DNA from: Gimesia sp.
GTDB lineage: Bacteria; Planctomycetota; Planctomycetia; Planctomycetales; Planctomycetaceae
Length of the DNA: 64,000 nucleotides
Direction: 5' to 3'
Assembly: GCF_040219335.1 (NCBI RefSeq)
Contig: NZ_JAVJSQ010000004.1
Location: 62,001 to 126,000 of the forward strand
This document shows, piece after piece, positions 17,747 through 26,993 of the stretch. Position 1 is the first letter of the stretch; every line of letters starts with the position of its first letter. Under the pieces are notes generated by a model. That model saw nothing but the letters and a program-made list of their open reading frames with translations, did not search any database and was not told where the DNA came from. The translations under genes were made by a program, and so were the position numbers.

Positions 17747-19033
17747 ATGCGACCACTGTCTACAGTATCTGAGCCTGAGCCCCGCAGGGTCGTCATCACG
17801 GGCATCGGACTGATCACCCCGTACGCCGTTGGCCGGGAAGCTTCCTGGCAGGGAATCTGTTCCGGCGTTTCCGCGATCCAGCCGTTGGATGCATTATCCC
17901 AACAGCTGAATCGTCCTTTGGCAGGCGGAGTCATTCCCGATTCCAGCCTCTCCAGTGCCTCGTTAAGCAGCTCGACTCCCCTGCAGACTGAGCCCTCCCT
18001 AACCCTCGCACTGCAGGCAGGCGCCGAAGCATTTGAGGATGCCGGCCTGGACTTGAACCACTTCAACCGGGAGACCACCGGCTGTGTCATCGGATCGAGT
18101 AAAGGGGGCATGGCCAGTTTCGCACAACAGGCCGCGCTCTCACACCAGGCTACATCTGTCGCAGAGCAGATTCCACCGGATCTCTGGCTGCAGTGTTTCG
18201 CAGGCGCAGCGAGCCACTCATTCGCCGCCCACTTTAACCTCCAGGCCGCAGCCCTGACCCCGGTCTCAGCCTGTGCCACCGGATTCTCAAGCATCATGCG
18301 CGGCGCCGAACTGATTCAGGATGGAGTCTGTGATACAGTTCTTGCGGGCAGCACTGATGCCTCACTCCTGCCCTCCGTTCTGGCCTCGTTTCATCGCATG
18401 GGTGTGCTGGCATCGCAGTTCGATAACCCCTCACAAGCTTGCCGTCCCTATGATGTCAGACGTAACGGATTTGTCGTCGGAGAAGGGGCCGGCATCCTGG
18501 TACTCGAGTCACTCGAGCAGGCACAGAAACGTAATGTGACTCCCTATGCAGAATGGTTGACCGGAGGCCTCGGTGCGGATTCCACACATTTGATGCAGTT
18601 CGATCCCCGGGCAGAGAGCCTGTCGCACCTGATTAACATTACACTGGGTCGGGCCGGAGTGTCTCACAAGGAAGTCGACTATGTCAATCTCCACGGCACC
18701 GGAACCCAAATCAACGATGTCTATGAAACGCATGCTTTACAGAAAGCATTCGGTTCCCGCGCCGCTGCGCTTGCCTGTTCCAGCCTGAAAGGGGGCATGG
18801 GCCATCTCCTCGGAGCAGCAGGGAGCGTGGAACTGGCGCTGACGCTGCTCGCCATGCGGGACGGAATCGTTCCCCCCACACTGAACCTGGAAACTCCCGA
18901 TCCGGAGTGCCCACTCAATTACACGCCCCAGGTTGCAGTATCACGGGAAATCAGAACGGCTCTCAAACTCTCTTTTGGATTTGGAGGTCACCTGTCTGCC
19001 GGCCTGGTCCGCAAATGGGACAGCGACCGATAA
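17747..19033 (+). CDS. Beta-ketoacyl-ACP synthase (KAS I/II, FabF-like)
   Basis: This 428-residue thiolase-fold enzyme condenses acyl groups with malonyl-ACP. The catalytic triad is complete: Cys176 in VSACATGFSS, His316 in NLHGTGTQIND and His353 in KGGMGHLLGAAG, with Lys348 before it. The start RRVVITGIGLITPYAVG is typical of the family. The open frame extends 29 codons further upstream into the preceding gene, but ATG 17747 fits the family N-terminus. No ACP or other fatty-acid gene is adjacent. It could therefore be the housekeeping FabF or a synthase for a special lipid; residue changes around the core motifs hint at the latter. It converges on a lipoprotein gene with 18 bases between stops. 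Confidence 0.88.
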   Translation: MRPLSTVSEPEPRRVVITGIGLITPYAVGREASWQGICSGVSAIQPLDALSQQLNRPLAGGVIPDSSLSSASLSSSTPLQTEPSLTLALQAGAEAFEDAGLDLNHFNRETTGCVIGSSKGGMASFAQQAALSHQATSVAEQIPPDLWLQCFAGAASHSFAAHFNLQAAALTPVSACATGFSSIMRGAELIQDGVCDTVLAGSTDASLLPSVLASFHRMGVLASQFDNPSQACRPYDVRRNGFVVGEGAGILVLESLEQAQKRNVTPYAEWLTGGLGADSTHLMQFDPRAESLSHLINITLGRAGVSHKEVDYVNLHGTGTQINDVYETHALQKAFGSRAAALACSSLKGGMGHLLGAAGSVELALTLLAMRDGIVPPTLNLETPDPECPLNYTPQVAVSREIRTALKLSFGFGGHLSAGLVRKWDSDR

Positions 19034-19051
19034 TCTGTCGTAGCTGCGGAG

Positions 19052-19684
19052 TTACTGTTTGAAACGAGCCGACTTCAAAAACGCTTCGAACTCAGGCTCT
19101 GCTTTCAGCAGCTGTTCCCGAGGTCCAGTCAGCTTGAGGTAAAAATCGCGAGGACTGCGAGGGATCACCACGCCAATCATCCGCATGCCCGCTTCCGCCG
19201 TCCCGTTCAGGGCCGGTCCGGTATCAAAGGTACCACGAAGATCGAGCCAGATCGCTTCCACGTCATCGACGCGGACAGTCTTCTGAATCGGCTCTTCACC
19301 CGGAGGTAACTGAAACTGCCCTCGCCAGCGCTGCAGGTTGGCATCAATGCCACCACCGACCGAAGAGAGTGTGAGTTTCACATCTGGTCCTGCATCCGGA
19401 ATCTGAAAGCTGGCTGAGATCATCCCCTGTTGCGCAGGAGACAACGGGATCTGCTGCCAGCCGGCAGGTACATCGAACTGAATTCCGTCAAAGACTTTTT
19501 CGCCGGACTCAGAGTGTGAAGCTTCAGTCGCAGCACTTTGAGCAGAACTCAGGGGAGCCGCTTCGGGAACCGGCAGATCGGCAGGAGTATCTGATTCACC
19601 AGAACCACAGCCGGACAGGACAGGGAACAGGCAAATCAGGAATACAATGTGCTTCCAGAGATTCTGAGATAGTACAGCTGACAT
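19052..19684 (-). CDS. Lipoprotein of unknown function
   Basis: The 210-residue protein begins with a hydrophobic signal ending in a lipobox (PVLSGCGSGE), so it should be lipid-anchored. A Ser/Ala/Glu-rich linker is followed by a globular domain starting FDGIQFDVPAGWQQIPLS. It has alternating beta strands (VKLTLSSVGGGID, VEAIWLDLRGTFD, RMIGVVIPRSPRDFYLKLTGP) and ends with EFEAFLKSARFK. This shape resembles small planctomycete extracytoplasmic proteins of unknown role. The frame is open 17 codons further upstream, but ATG 19684 has GGGAG six bases before it and gives a normal signal. It lies downstream of the HD-GYP gene's neighbourhood, with no clear functional link. Confidence 0.8.
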   Translation of the reverse strand: MSAVLSQNLWKHIVFLICLFPVLSGCGSGESDTPADLPVPEAAPLSSAQSAATEASHSESGEKVFDGIQFDVPAGWQQIPLSPAQQGMISASFQIPDAGPDVKLTLSSVGGGIDANLQRWRGQFQLPPGEEPIQKTVRVDDVEAIWLDLRGTFDTGPALNGTAEAGMRMIGVVIPRSPRDFYLKLTGPREQLLKAEPEFEAFLKSARFKQ

Positions 19685-19753
19685 GAAAGACTCCCGCATG
19701 AAGACAGAATAAGGTAATACACTTATCCTAATCATTCAGCGAAAGTCAGTCCA

Positions 19754-21412
19754 TCAACCGACCGTCAGTTCCAGTTGCTCAGCAGATTCCAGGTTGTATT
19801 TCTGCGAGAGCTGAGTGATTTCATCACGGATCTCAAAGTAAGCGTCGATCACAGCAGCGTCCCATTGAATCCCTTTCCCTTCACGGAAAATGCCTTCGAG
19901 TCGCTCCAGGGGCATACCGTTGCGGTAGGGACGGTCACTGCCCATCGCATCATACGCATCCGCGACAGCAATAATCCGCGCCATCAGTGGAATATCGTCT
20001 CCGGTCAAACCGTCCGGATAACCCCGGCCGTCGATCTGCTCATGGTGATTACGGATCCCCGGCAGAATGTTCTTGAGTTTTTTGATACCAGAGAGAATCT
20101 TGTATCCGATCATCGGATGTTTCTGAATCTGCAGGAATTCTTCATCAGTCAAACGGCCTTCCTTGCGGAGGATGCGGTCATCCACGCCAATTTTTCCGAT
20201 GTCGTGCAACAGACCAGAGAGATAGATGTCGTGGATGAATTCTCCTGTATAACCCAGTTGTTTCGCCAGTTGCTGTGCGATCAGGGCCACGCGTTCGCTA
20301 TGACCGCGTGTGTAAGGATCTTTCGCATCCAGTGTGGAGATGAACGATTTAACAAAGCTGAGCATCAGCTCTTCCTGTTGCGCATACAGGTCGATGTTAC
20401 GCAGGTGCGTTCCCAGGAAAGAAGCCACCGAATTCAATAGACTGGCCTGAATAGTGCCATACTCTTCGCTCTTAAGGAGATTACAGCTCAGAATCCATCC
20501 GTAGGAATGAGACCCATCGGTAATCGGCACCAGCACCAGGTTATGCAGATCCGGAAATTCCAGTGAGAGCAGGGAACTGTCCACGTGATTGATGACCAGT
20601 GGCTGATTGAAGTCAAATCCATCAAACTGTGCCACCAGCCGAGCCAGTTTGAGTTCATCAAATTCAGTCTGGCTCTCAGACATGAATCGGGACGTGTGTC
20701 CCTGTCCTTCGAACCAGATAATATTTGTTTCCGCTTCGATCAGATTTCCGATCCGCTCCAGACAGAGCTCTCCCAGCTTCTCGGGACTTTCAGAAATCTT
20801 CAAATGCTGCGCCACTTCGTGCAGCAGACTGATTTCTTCAAACGTCTCATCCAGACATTCGGACAGATTATCAACTTCCTCGTTCAATTCATCCAGCTGC
20901 TGTTCTTCATCCAGATGCATGATGGCCAGACTCAGCAGGGCATGCAGCGATTTCACATCCAGAACTCGCTGTCCTTCGAGCCAGGTATCCAGTTCCTCGG
21001 AAGACCAGCTCCTCTCCACAGCTGATAGTACCATTTCCGTCAGTTTGCGTTTCTCTTTCTGAAACACAAAACCGGCAGCAACATATTTATGTTCGCTATC
21101 CTCGAAGAGGGGAAACAGATAATGGGTCAACCCGTTTGTATTCTCAACCAGGGTCAGCCCCTGAATCTCATCGAGCTGGTTTAAGACGTCGATCGGAAAA
21201 AAGGGCAGGGAGCGCATGTGAGTCCGCCCGACCAGCCTTTGAACCCTGGCATCGAAACAGAACATTGACAGGCCCGTCAATTCTGAAATGCGCTGCATGC
21301 GATCGTTGGACAATTCCACCTTGGTATCCTGATGGATTTCCAGATCCCATGCGCCACCACACTTGCTGAAGTTAGACAGTTTCTTGAATGAATCAATTGT
21401 TCCCGAGACCAT
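19754..21412 (-). CDS. HD-GYP domain protein with GAF-like sensor
   Basis: The 552-residue cytoplasmic protein has an N-terminal region of about 190 residues with acidic helices, a GAF-like domain (about 200-340), and a C-terminal HD-GYP phosphodiesterase domain. Key motifs are HSERV (His371), LLHDIGKIG (HD at 403-404), KHPMIGYKIL, NHHEQIDGRGYPDGL (GYP at 464-466) and ADAYDAM. HD-GYP domains degrade cyclic-di-GMP or related dinucleotides. All the metal-binding histidine/aspartate motifs appear intact, so activity is plausible. No GGDEF gene is present in this window. The ATG at 21412 follows AGGAAAAGACTT. A 530-base gap precedes it. Confidence 0.92.
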   Translation of the reverse strand: MVSGTIDSFKKLSNFSKCGGAWDLEIHQDTKVELSNDRMQRISELTGLSMFCFDARVQRLVGRTHMRSLPFFPIDVLNQLDEIQGLTLVENTNGLTHYLFPLFEDSEHKYVAAGFVFQKEKRKLTEMVLSAVERSWSSEELDTWLEGQRVLDVKSLHALLSLAIMHLDEEQQLDELNEEVDNLSECLDETFEEISLLHEVAQHLKISESPEKLGELCLERIGNLIEAETNIIWFEGQGHTSRFMSESQTEFDELKLARLVAQFDGFDFNQPLVINHVDSSLLSLEFPDLHNLVLVPITDGSHSYGWILSCNLLKSEEYGTIQASLLNSVASFLGTHLRNIDLYAQQEELMLSFVKSFISTLDAKDPYTRGHSERVALIAQQLAKQLGYTGEFIHDIYLSGLLHDIGKIGVDDRILRKEGRLTDEEFLQIQKHPMIGYKILSGIKKLKNILPGIRNHHEQIDGRGYPDGLTGDDIPLMARIIAVADAYDAMGSDRPYRNGMPLERLEGIFREGKGIQWDAAVIDAYFEIRDEITQLSQKYNLESAEQLELTVG

Positions 21413-21943
21413 AAGTCTTTTCCTGCTTTCTAGAGGAGTTATTCCCTATAGAAAGTTAGTTCGCAGACGAATGGTCGCAAATCAGATTTGAAATCAGGAC
21501 CTGCAATTGTGTCAGTTTTCAGGAAACTGCAGTTTTAGACTTTATAACTGCGGTTTTCACCGCAAATATCAGCAAACTCAGGTTCTAGTGAACAAATCCG
21601 GGGTTTTCTGAAGTTATCTAAGTCAACAACCAGATATCAAAATGGATATAAAGAGTAACGGGTCCTTTACTCTGGTTGTATCACCCTGTTTCTATGACAG
21701 TTAGGAACTTTCCACTATGAATCCCGGTATTTCTGCCAAGGAGAGGAGCATCCCAATCCTGTTCACTACCAGACAAAGCCCAAGTAAGCAAAACTACATC
21801 TGTTAAGGACGATGCTGCGGATTCTGCCAGATGTGTGCATTTTCAGACCAGGCCGACAAAATGATTCACCAGTTAAGTAAATTTCGGCGATTCTCGGTGG
21901 AAAGAGAACATACAACTCCGTTTTAGAGCAAATCCACCCCATT
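21413..21943. other. 531-base intergenic region, no gene seen
   Basis: Relatively AT-rich, between two leftward genes. It contains a small hairpin (TGCGG-ttttca-CCGCA, 21549-21564) without a T tract, and a 23-codon open frame at 21717 that I do not support. It probably holds the promoter of the HD-GYP gene. Confidence 0.55.
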
Positions 21944-22939
21944 CTAGGGGTCGGAATTACTCTTGCGATAGCGGGCGCTGACCTGATTTAACTGCTGACG
22001 CTCTTTGGGGGTTAAGGAATCCAGACCGAATTCATGAACCTTATTCAGCAGGAGATCCAGCTGCTTTTCTGCATCCCGTTCTTTTTCGCGTTCCCGCATC
22101 CGTTTCTGCAGTTTTCGTTTCTCACGCCACTTCTGGAAGAAACCAACCTTCTGTTCTGAAGGTTCCGGACTCGAACGTTCCAGACTTGTATAGCCTTGTG
22201 AGAAATCGTAGCCGAAAATGGAATCGTCGAAGGCTTCCTCTCGATGACCGGCAGCAAATTCCAGCAGGTTCAGCATTAACAGCAACGCTCCGAAAAAGAC
22301 CACCCAGACGGTATGGGTGCAGAGGCCAATCACCATTCCCAGCCCCCCGACCAGAAAACTGACGTTCAGCATCACCATATGCAGCACAGTTTCATCAAAG
22401 CGGCGGGAGAGGATGATCTGCAGCACTTTACCACCATCCAGGGGAAGTACCGGAATCAGGTTCACCAGCAGCAGGAGCCAGTTGATGCTGAACACCATCA
22501 ACAGCATCGCCTGACCCAGATTATTGCTCAGATCTACCGTGGGAAGCTTGATCGGGTTCAGTGATTCTGACATCTGGCCGGACCAGATCACAGCCGGCAG
22601 TGTAATCGCACATAACAGCAGATTCACCAGTGGTCCCCCCAGCACGGTGACGATGCGTGAGGCATCGGTACGCGCAGGGCTGCAAGGTACCAGGCCTCCC
22701 AGAGGCCAGAGCATGATCTGATCAGCTTCCCCTCCCATCATCCGACAGGCGACCACGTGCCCCATTTCATGCAGGAATACGCTGATAAACAGGACACCGA
22801 ATAAAGCAAATCCCAGTCCCAGAGAGTAATGTGACCAGAAGACGAGCAGGACGACCGGCAGAAAAATGCTGACACGCACCTGAGTCAAAAACCAGGATCC
22901 AATGGGAAATGACCAGTGCAAAGGATTCGATCGACTCAT
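21944..22939 (-). CDS. Site-2 protease family (M50) membrane metalloprotease
   Basis: This 331-residue protein has the intramembrane zinc-protease motifs HEMGH (57-61) and a downstream NLIPVLPLDGGK with Asp168, within six or so membrane segments. It lacks a PDZ domain and a CBS domain; instead it has a C-terminal cytoplasmic tail rich in basic/acidic helices (KWREKRKLQKRMREREKE). Members cleave membrane-bound regulators or act in envelope maintenance. The tail ends LTPKERQQLNQVSARYRK, a pattern similar to the tail of the rhomboid protein at 12348 (LTDQERELLKEASSKYKK). Both are membrane proteases, so a shared docking element is possible. Confidence 0.92.
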   Translation of the reverse strand: MSRSNPLHWSFPIGSWFLTQVRVSIFLPVVLLVFWSHYSLGLGFALFGVLFISVFLHEMGHVVACRMMGGEADQIMLWPLGGLVPCSPARTDASRIVTVLGGPLVNLLLCAITLPAVIWSGQMSESLNPIKLPTVDLSNNLGQAMLLMVFSINWLLLLVNLIPVLPLDGGKVLQIILSRRFDETVLHMVMLNVSFLVGGLGMVIGLCTHTVWVVFFGALLLMLNLLEFAAGHREEAFDDSIFGYDFSQGYTSLERSSPEPSEQKVGFFQKWREKRKLQKRMREREKERDAEKQLDLLLNKVHEFGLDSLTPKERQQLNQVSARYRKSNSDP

Positions 22940-23125
22940 CTTACCATGACCTGTTGCAGAGAATCACAAACGTCCTTCAGCTAATGCTGAGCTCAGAATG
23001 ACCGGGTACGTAGAACGTTGGAGCAGGGAAACTTCTGTTTCCACTCCACATGTTATATACATCAGGAAATCTCCTGACAATTCCACTCCCTTTTTCTGTA
23101 ACGAAATCATACTCAATTCACAGGT

Positions 23126-23632
23126 TCAAAGCATCCCCAAAAGTTTTTTCTCACCGATTCGGTTCGCAATCTGAGTTTGAATTTCCCACTCGGCATCGCC
23201 TGCCTGATGAATACAGTCTGTGGAAATTGCCAGAACTCCGGTGACCTCACCATCCTCGATGACGGGTATCGCATAGGATTGCTGTGCACAAAACTTCACC
23301 AGCCACTCAGAAGACCCTGGCAATCCTGACTCCGTACTGCTCAGAGTTCCAATCGCAGGTTGACGTTCCAGCACCGCCTTCACGATGCCTAACCCTTTAT
23401 TTTCCAGTGAAACTTCTTTCGTCAGAGCGGCAAAATCCTGTTGCACCTGCAGATCCATTTCCGGTACTGCACGAAAGCCTACCTGCAGCAGATTCCCGTC
23501 GGCACACCGCCAGAGACCAGCGGCCCGCCCCTTCAGCTGGGCCAGTAGCAGATCCAGCACACCGGAAACAGAATTCTGTTCACGTAATTCCTGTTCCAGC
23601 TGAGTGACAACCTGCTTGACCTGTAAATCCAT
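23126..23632 (-). CDS. GAF-like sensor domain protein
   Basis: The 168-residue protein is probably a single GAF-like domain: an N-terminal helix (VKQVVTQLEQELREQ), strands such as GRAAGLWRCADGNLLQVGF, then YAIPVIEDGEVTGVLAIST, the typical GAF strand pair, and a C-terminal helix. A conserved-looking Cys (CAQQSYAIPV) lies near the pocket. No output domain is present, so it would act by binding another protein or a ligand. It is transcribed away from the zinc-ribbon gene, sharing a 338-base divergent control region. The GAF assignment rests on pattern only. Confidence 0.65.
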   Translation of the reverse strand: MDLQVKQVVTQLEQELREQNSVSGVLDLLLAQLKGRAAGLWRCADGNLLQVGFRAVPEMDLQVQQDFAALTKEVSLENKGLGIVKAVLERQPAIGTLSSTESGLPGSSEWLVKFCAQQSYAIPVIEDGEVTGVLAISTDCIHQAGDAEWEIQTQIANRIGEKKLLGML

Positions 23633-23970
23633 GAGTCTCTGTCCCGTTCCTGAAGTGGTAGTGGTGTGTTATGCCCGATTTGCTGTGGATCGCATCGCTG
23701 CTTTTGCGTTAACAGTCTCTGTCAGAAGATTTTTTTCATTTCTGGAGATCCGACATTCATCGGCGTTCATTGAATATTCCTTGAAGAGGAGGTTATTCAA
23801 TGTATACAATGATACTTAGCTTTCTGTTTTCTAAACAGTTAACTATGATTCCTTTCTGATCACAATCCAACTGTTGCGTTTTGATTTTTCCTTTCTGAAG
23901 ACTTTCGGATTACGTAACAGGTGAGACATGGACATTGATTAACCACCAGAATATATCGGACGATTGAAAT
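23633..23970. other. 338-base divergent control region
   Basis: It separates the leftward GAF gene from the rightward zinc-ribbon gene. The notable content is the dyad and promoter-like hexamers listed separately at 23768-23808. The short open frame across 23604-23819 overlaps the GAF start and is not supported. Confidence 0.6.
23768..23808 (+). promoter_or_regulatory. Operator-like dyad spanning a promoter-like sequence
   Basis: Nine-base perfect inverted repeats CATTGAATA (23768-23776) and TATTCAATG (23794-23802) are spaced by 17 bases, giving 26 bases centre to centre. A -35-like TTGAAG (23781-23786) lies between the arms and a -10-like TATACA (23803-23808) starts just after the right arm, 16 bases apart. 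A protein bound to both arms would cover the promoter. The downstream gene starts at 23971, leaving a leader of about 155 bases. The dyad is seen directly; promoter and regulator are inference. Confidence 0.45.
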
Positions 23971-26460
23971 ATGGATTTGCCAACCTGCCCGTCTTGTGGG
24001 GCATCAGTACTTGATGAAGACGCCACCGAGTGCCCGTCCTGCGGCGCCCCCATGAAGTCCTCGGGTAAAACCAGCAGCCCCTCTCCTGTAGACAAACCTG
24101 CACCTGCGAAATCCACTGCAACAGAGCAGCCCGTCAAACGCCGCGGTCGTGAAACGGTCTCTGATGATGACCCGTTTGAACTGGAACGAAAAAAACAGGA
24201 AGCAGTGAAGGTGATCCCTCTGGCACGTAAACCCGCCAAGGGAAAAATGTTCCGTGTCGTCTGCCCCATGTGCGACACCCAGGGGTTCGCCTCTGAGAAA
24301 GTCGTCGGACGTGAGGTAAAATGTCGAAATCCGGAATGTCTCGCACCGGTCTTCACCGTCCCTGATCCTGAAGCGCAGGAACGCAAATCCACCGAGGAAG
24401 AAAAGCCCAAGGAAAAGAAGCCCTCGAAGCTGCCGCTGATCGCAGCCATCGTAGTTTCTGCAGGAGCCATCGGTGGTGCCTACTGGTATTTCACTCAGGT
24501 TCCAGATGCTTCCGAACTGGCCCAGCCGTTTAAAAACCCGGCTATTTCCCAGGCTGCGAAGAATAAATTCTCGAACAACACGAATGACAAACCGAATCCC
24601 CTGGCGCAAAACCCGCTGAATCCCCCCGAACAGACAACACAGAATCAGCAGACGTCTGTTGATCCAGCTAAAGTAAAAGAGAATGCACTGGAAGAAATAG
24701 TAAACCTCTCTCGCGACCGCGGTAATCGCAGCAAACCATTCAGCCGGCGACTGGCTGCCGAAGCTTACGCAGTCACCAGGAACATTCCTGCCGCCCGTGA
24801 GCAGATCGAGAGGATTGACGCCGTCAGTCCTCCCTTGCCATTTTATAAAATCTTCCCCCTCATCGAAATTGGCTGGATTCAGCTCAAGGAGAAAGATCAG
24901 GCGGGTCTCAAAGAGACGCTCGACCAGACAATTGAACTCTCCCAGAAGATCCCCGACTACGGCGGAAGGGATACATTAGACCTGATTTCCCGCCTGGCTG
25001 CCTTCTGGATTGCCGCCGGAAAAGAAGACCTGGCAACCGATCTCATCCGCAAATACCAGTCGGAAAATAATCTGGCACAGCTCTCTGCTTACCTGCAGAT
25101 CGCCCAGGAAGCCAATCATCATGATTTTGAATCCCTGATCAACCTGCACCACATGTGGGCTTCTCCCCAGTGGGTTGCAACCACCATGATTCTGGTCACC
25201 CACGGTTATCCGGAAGCCGCCCTGAACTGGGCTGCCATGGCCTCCGACCCTGCCGACCGGACCGAAGCTGTTACTCAATGGTCACTCTCCCGGCTCGAGC
25301 AGGCCGTCAAACAAAAACAGAAACCAGAATTAAGCCTGGTCCAGCCAGCGGAGCAGAAACTTTCTCCCACAGGCAACGCCATGATGCTGGCCCGCTGCGC
25401 GCGGGAACTGGTCGGCCTGAATCAGAAAGAGGCCTCACAGGCCTTTGTTGACCGGGCCATCAGCCTGATCAAGGATCAACCCGTTCCGACTCCCATCACC
25501 CTGGGAGATCTCAAAGCGGTCAACTCCATGCGACTGCCCCAGGCTGCTCCTCTGGAACAGTTAGCCCAGACCTATTTGCAGATCGCTTGCGCCGAGTCAG
25601 AACTCGGGAACAAACCTGAGGCACTGCAATACCTCAAAAATGCAGTCCAGAGCATTCAGGCAACTGCCCCCAGCCTCGTAGCAGTGAAAGAGAAATCGAA
25701 CGCGACGACAAATTTCAATTTCCGGGACGAGATCAAAGACACCTTTAACCTGGACACCGCCGATCGCATCAACCGGGCCATTACCGAATACAATAAACAA
25801 CTCCGCAGCCTGAAAGCCGCCGGTGAACAACGGTCCGAAAAACTTATCGCACTCCTGGCCCAGGCCTCCCGCTCAGGCCTGGCTCCGGAAGTCTGGAATC
25901 TGGTGCAGGCTGCTTCACAAAATTCAAATCTTAACCTCAAAGATGCCCTGCAGGAAACGACGCTGCCAGCAGTGATTCTGGAATCTGTCGGCTCCCAGAA
26001 CGAAGATCTGAAATCACAGATCAGTAAAGCCCTGACCAGCAGTGCCCCCAAACTTTCCAAAGAGGATGAGCTGATCCGTCAGACCGCTTCCCTGATTAAG
26101 AACGGAAAACCAGAACAGGCGGCTCACCTGATCAACCAGTCTGACCTGAAGAAACCCTGGAAGGGTCAACTCTCCCTCAAACTGTTATCCCAACTCCTGA
26201 ATCAGTCTCAATTCAGTCAGGCTGTTCAATTTGTCACTGCGACTAAAGACCCGGTACTCCGTGAGGACATGCTGAATACAATCGGGGCAGTCGCTGTTGA
26301 ACAGAAACAGATTCCAGCTGTCAGCAAAATTCTTCAGGGCAGTAATTACACGCCCACCGAACGAATCTCAGGCTACCTGGGACTGGTCACAGGAATTGAG
26401 GCTGCTCGTAGTTCACAACGCGAAACGCCTCCCGCTAAAGAGCCAGAGAAAAAGCTGTAA
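23971..26460 (+). CDS. Zinc-ribbon, single-pass membrane protein with TPR-like helical repeats
   Basis: The 829-residue protein has two zinc-binding parts: a zinc ribbon at the N-terminus (CPSCG...CPSCG, C6, C9, C21, C24) and a second four-cysteine knuckle (CPMC...CRNPEC, C98, C101, C118, C123). A Pro/Lys/Glu-rich linker leads to one membrane helix (about 154-174). The remaining 650 residues are helical, with TPR-like patterns (for example LAQTYLQIACAESELGNKPEALQYLKNAV) and low-complexity Gln/Asn/Pro spacers. The zinc part is cytoplasmic and the repeats extracytoplasmic if the helix follows the positive-inside rule. No catalytic motif seen. It resembles planctomycete zinc-ribbon scaffold proteins; the function is unknown. 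It stands alone. Confidence 0.78.
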   Translation: MDLPTCPSCGASVLDEDATECPSCGAPMKSSGKTSSPSPVDKPAPAKSTATEQPVKRRGRETVSDDDPFELERKKQEAVKVIPLARKPAKGKMFRVVCPMCDTQGFASEKVVGREVKCRNPECLAPVFTVPDPEAQERKSTEEEKPKEKKPSKLPLIAAIVVSAGAIGGAYWYFTQVPDASELAQPFKNPAISQAAKNKFSNNTNDKPNPLAQNPLNPPEQTTQNQQTSVDPAKVKENALEEIVNLSRDRGNRSKPFSRRLAAEAYAVTRNIPAAREQIERIDAVSPPLPFYKIFPLIEIGWIQLKEKDQAGLKETLDQTIELSQKIPDYGGRDTLDLISRLAAFWIAAGKEDLATDLIRKYQSENNLAQLSAYLQIAQEANHHDFESLINLHHMWASPQWVATTMILVTHGYPEAALNWAAMASDPADRTEAVTQWSLSRLEQAVKQKQKPELSLVQPAEQKLSPTGNAMMLARCARELVGLNQKEASQAFVDRAISLIKDQPVPTPITLGDLKAVNSMRLPQAAPLEQLAQTYLQIACAESELGNKPEALQYLKNAVQSIQATAPSLVAVKEKSNATTNFNFRDEIKDTFNLDTADRINRAITEYNKQLRSLKAAGEQRSEKLIALLAQASRSGLAPEVWNLVQAASQNSNLNLKDALQETTLPAVILESVGSQNEDLKSQISKALTSSAPKLSKEDELIRQTASLIKNGKPEQAAHLINQSDLKKPWKGQLSLKLLSQLLNQSQFSQAVQFVTATKDPVLREDMLNTIGAVAVEQKQIPAVSKILQGSNYTPTERISGYLGLVTGIEAARSSQRETPPAKEPEKKL

Positions 26461-26993
26461 TCACAGCTGAGGACTCCCCCTGATCAAACAGAGGGGAAAA
26501 TCCAGCGATCTCGCGGACTGCCCGACTCCCAGCAGAGAAGGGCACTTCCGCTACTGGTATGGTCACTCCCGTAAAGACTGAATCAAAGTCGCCTGAAAAT
26601 TCAAAGGCTGGGGAATCTTAGCGATTCTGCGATGGCGTCGGCTTCAGTTCGGAAATTTTTGGGTTTGTTTCTGAACATCCTTCATATTTTCACAGAGCAC
26701 CGCCGAATTTCTATTCTGGACCCTCTAGTCCATCCGGACCCTGACAATACACACGTACACATTGTATTTCTTATCCCAGATTCGCCTGGTCTACCCGACA
26801 GAGAAATCTTCGATTTCGGACTTTAGCTATTTCTTCAACCAGAGTTCCCTATTCATTACTATTGGTATAAACTAACATTTGCTACCAACCTGTGTTGAAT
26901 CGGGATGACAGCTGCTGTCGGTCCCTGCAGAAGATGCAGGCAAATCAGATATCGATCCCCAAGATCCTCAGAAATACATCATGGAGGAAATGT
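26461..26993. other. 533-base intergenic region, no gene seen
   Basis: No supportable gene. The open frame of 64 codons at 26632-26826 lacks a ribosome site and recognisable features. The reading frame that runs into the next gene from 26892 lacks a signal in its first 34 codons and is replaced by the start at 26994. A TATAAA hexamer occurs near 26866 but has no convincing -35 partner. Confidence 0.55.

Noticed and set aside
23604-23819. Plus-strand frame of 71 codons across the GAF gene start
   Set aside because: Overlaps the control region with the dyad and has no protein features.
26632-26826. Open frame of 64 codons before the secreted-protein gene
   Set aside because: Lacks a start context and coding character; probably leader DNA.
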